This document shows, piece by piece, positions 36,772 to 37,510 of a DNA stretch of 37,510 bases. The stretch is from a virus. The stretch's first letter is position 1. Every line of letters begins with the position of its first letter. Under the pieces are notes generated by a model that worked only from the letters and a program-made list of their open reading frames with translations, was not told the origin of the DNA and ran no database searches. Position numbers and translations under genes: made by a program. Where the stretch lies: positions 1 through 37,510 of IMG/VR virus record IMGVR_UViG_3300009128_000060. One strand, written 5' to 3'.

Positions 36772-36975
36772 TTAATTAGTTATTTTTTGAGCAGTCTGAT
36801 TTTCAGGTAATTTATCTCTTCTTCTACGCCACATGTCTTCTAAAATATAAATAGCGGCAATGATCATCGAACGAATTTCTTTTTGTTTTTCATAATCCCA
36901 CGCTTCAATTCCACTAATACCAAAATCTATTTCTCCGTTTTTATCTTTATAAATTTTTAAATAAGTTTTATCCAT
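36772..36975 (-). CDS. 67-residue small phage protein
   Basis: MDKTYLKIYKDKNGEIDFGI, then SGIEAWDYEKQKEIRSMIIA and AIYILEDMWRRRRDKLPE. A strand pair followed by one long helix is the expected fold; I recall similar sequences with the GIEAWDYEKQKE motif in other phages but know no function. It lies 19 nt upstream of the MTase gene. Confidence 0.6.
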   Translation of the reverse strand: MDKTYLKIYKDKNGEIDFGISGIEAWDYEKQKEIRSMIIAAIYILEDMWRRRRDKLPENQTAQKITN

Positions 36976-36989
36976 ACTTAAGTTTCTAA

Positions 36990-37169
36990 TTATCTTATTT
37001 CCTTTATATCAAATATATCAATAAAATCCTCGTATTCGTCGCTTGAATCAATTTCATTTTGCATTGCATTACGAGCTTGTTCTTTGGTTCTACAATGAAG
37101 GGCAAGTATAGTATTATTATCCCAGTCATCATTAAGAAAAAAAGCTCTTGGTTTGTATTGTTTTGACAT
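36990..37169 (-). CDS. 59-residue acidic protein
   Basis: MSKQYKPRAFFLNDDWDNNT, then ILALHCRTKEQARNAMQNEI and an acidic end (DSSDEYEDFIDIFDIKEIR). A beta-helix-beta pattern is possible. It lies between the partial gene and the 67-residue gene. Function is unknown. Confidence 0.55.
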   Translation of the reverse strand: MSKQYKPRAFFLNDDWDNNTILALHCRTKEQARNAMQNEIDSSDEYEDFIDIFDIKEIR

Positions 37170-37185
37170 AGAATAATCTTAATAC

Positions 37186-37510
37186 CTAGTTTATAACTTT
37201 GATACCACTTTTTTTAAGTTCTTTTAATGTTGATTCAGATATTTCTACCTTAACCATTTTTTCTTTATTAGAGTCTAATCCTGTAATCTGTTTAAAAACA
37301 TCAGCATCAAATTCAGATAAAGAAGCAAGATAATTAATAGCTTCTTGTGGCATATCTTTATAACTTTCTTCAAAGGTTGGAGTGTAAGTTAATTGGTAAA
37401 CATCAATTTTTGACCAATCTTTTCCAGCTTTATTATATAAATCGTAAGCGTTAGTTTGTTTTGGAAACCAACCATTTAATTTTTTTTGCAATTTATTCCA
37501 AACTTCTTGA
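37186..37510 (-). CDS. Partial gene at the right edge (C-terminal part)
   Basis: The frame is open to the right edge: QEVWNKLQKKLNGWFPKQTN, then AYDLYNKAGKDWSKIDVYQL, PQEAINYLASLSEFDADVFK and QITGLDSNK, ending STLKELKKSGIKVIN. The TTG at 37491 is probably internal, since the codons before it fit. The C-terminal part resembles small phage proteins of unknown function, and the 5' end lies outside the window. Confidence 0.55.
   Translation of the reverse strand, partial: QEVWNKLQKKLNGWFPKQTNAYDLYNKAGKDWSKIDVYQLTYTPTFEESYKDMPQEAINYLASLSEFDADVFKQITGLDSNKEKMVKVEISESTLKELKKSGIKVIN

Noticed and set aside
1-37510. Alternative genetic code (stop reassignment)
   Set aside because: In-frame TAA in the HNH remnant and a small frame suggested it, but TAA, TAG and TGA all end convincing genes with normal overlaps, e.g. 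TGA at the terminase and TAG at the zinc-finger gene.

Overview
The window is an AT-rich stretch (roughly one third G+C by eye) of a tailed phage or prophage-like element from an uncultured bacterium. Almost every convincing gene lies on the minus strand, so transcription runs from high to low coordinates. The virion genes come in a short-tailed (podovirus-like) order: small and large terminase, portal, scaffold, major capsid protein, connector, a beta-rich nozzle-like protein, two large internal-virion-like proteins and fibres. No tape-measure gene was seen. TGA, TAA and TAG all end genes, so the standard bacterial code applies. No integrase, polymerase, tRNA or CRISPR array was recognised. 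The host cannot be named. The sigma70-type promoters, DnaA boxes and occasional strong Shine-Dalgarno sites point to an ordinary bacterial host. Most genes, however, start after an A/T-rich AATAATATG-like leader without GGAGG.

Layout in the direction of transcription. (1) 37510-34202: small genes, an intact DNA methyltransferase (MTase), a fragment of a C5-cytosine MTase next to an HNH gene, a zinc-ribbon gene that may be frameshifted, a secreted protein and a PD-(D/E)xK resolvase-like nuclease. (2) 34024-33896: a good promoter, a leader peptide and a terminator hairpin in front of the terminase genes. (3) 33893-29187: terminase and portal block, interrupted by a structured terminator/pseudoknot-like element at 31225-31283. 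(4) 29185-24234: membrane proteins, scaffold, capsid protein, and two paralogous glycosyltransferases separated by a broken HNH gene with its own promoter. (5) 24232-10953: connector, nozzle, lysozyme-bearing internal protein, a 1529-residue modular 'polyvalent' protein, collagen-like fibre, a nucleotidyltransferase and further surface proteins. (6) 10951-8604: lysis region (papain-like hydrolase, holin, small membrane proteins) ending in a rho-independent terminator. (7) 8600-8260: control region with two consensus DnaA boxes, a strong promoter, a second pseudoknot-like leader, a 60-nt hairpin and palindromes. (8) 8257-1: early or accessory genes: ssDNA-binding-like protein, MTase remnants with an HNH gene, ATP-grasp protein, NinB-like protein, winged-helix proteins, many small zinc-knuckle proteins, and a membrane group (anchored transglycosylase, lipoprotein).

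Most notable observations: two MTase copies broken at the same point after the catalytic SPPYW motif, next to an HNH gene whose promoter predicts a leaderless mRNA; two genes whose best start codons are AUA and AUU behind strong Shine-Dalgarno sites; two related pseudoknot-like leaders sharing a GACGGCAGA core; a leader-peptide attenuator before the terminase operon; and an internal virion protein assembled from cassettes with repeated boundary sequences.
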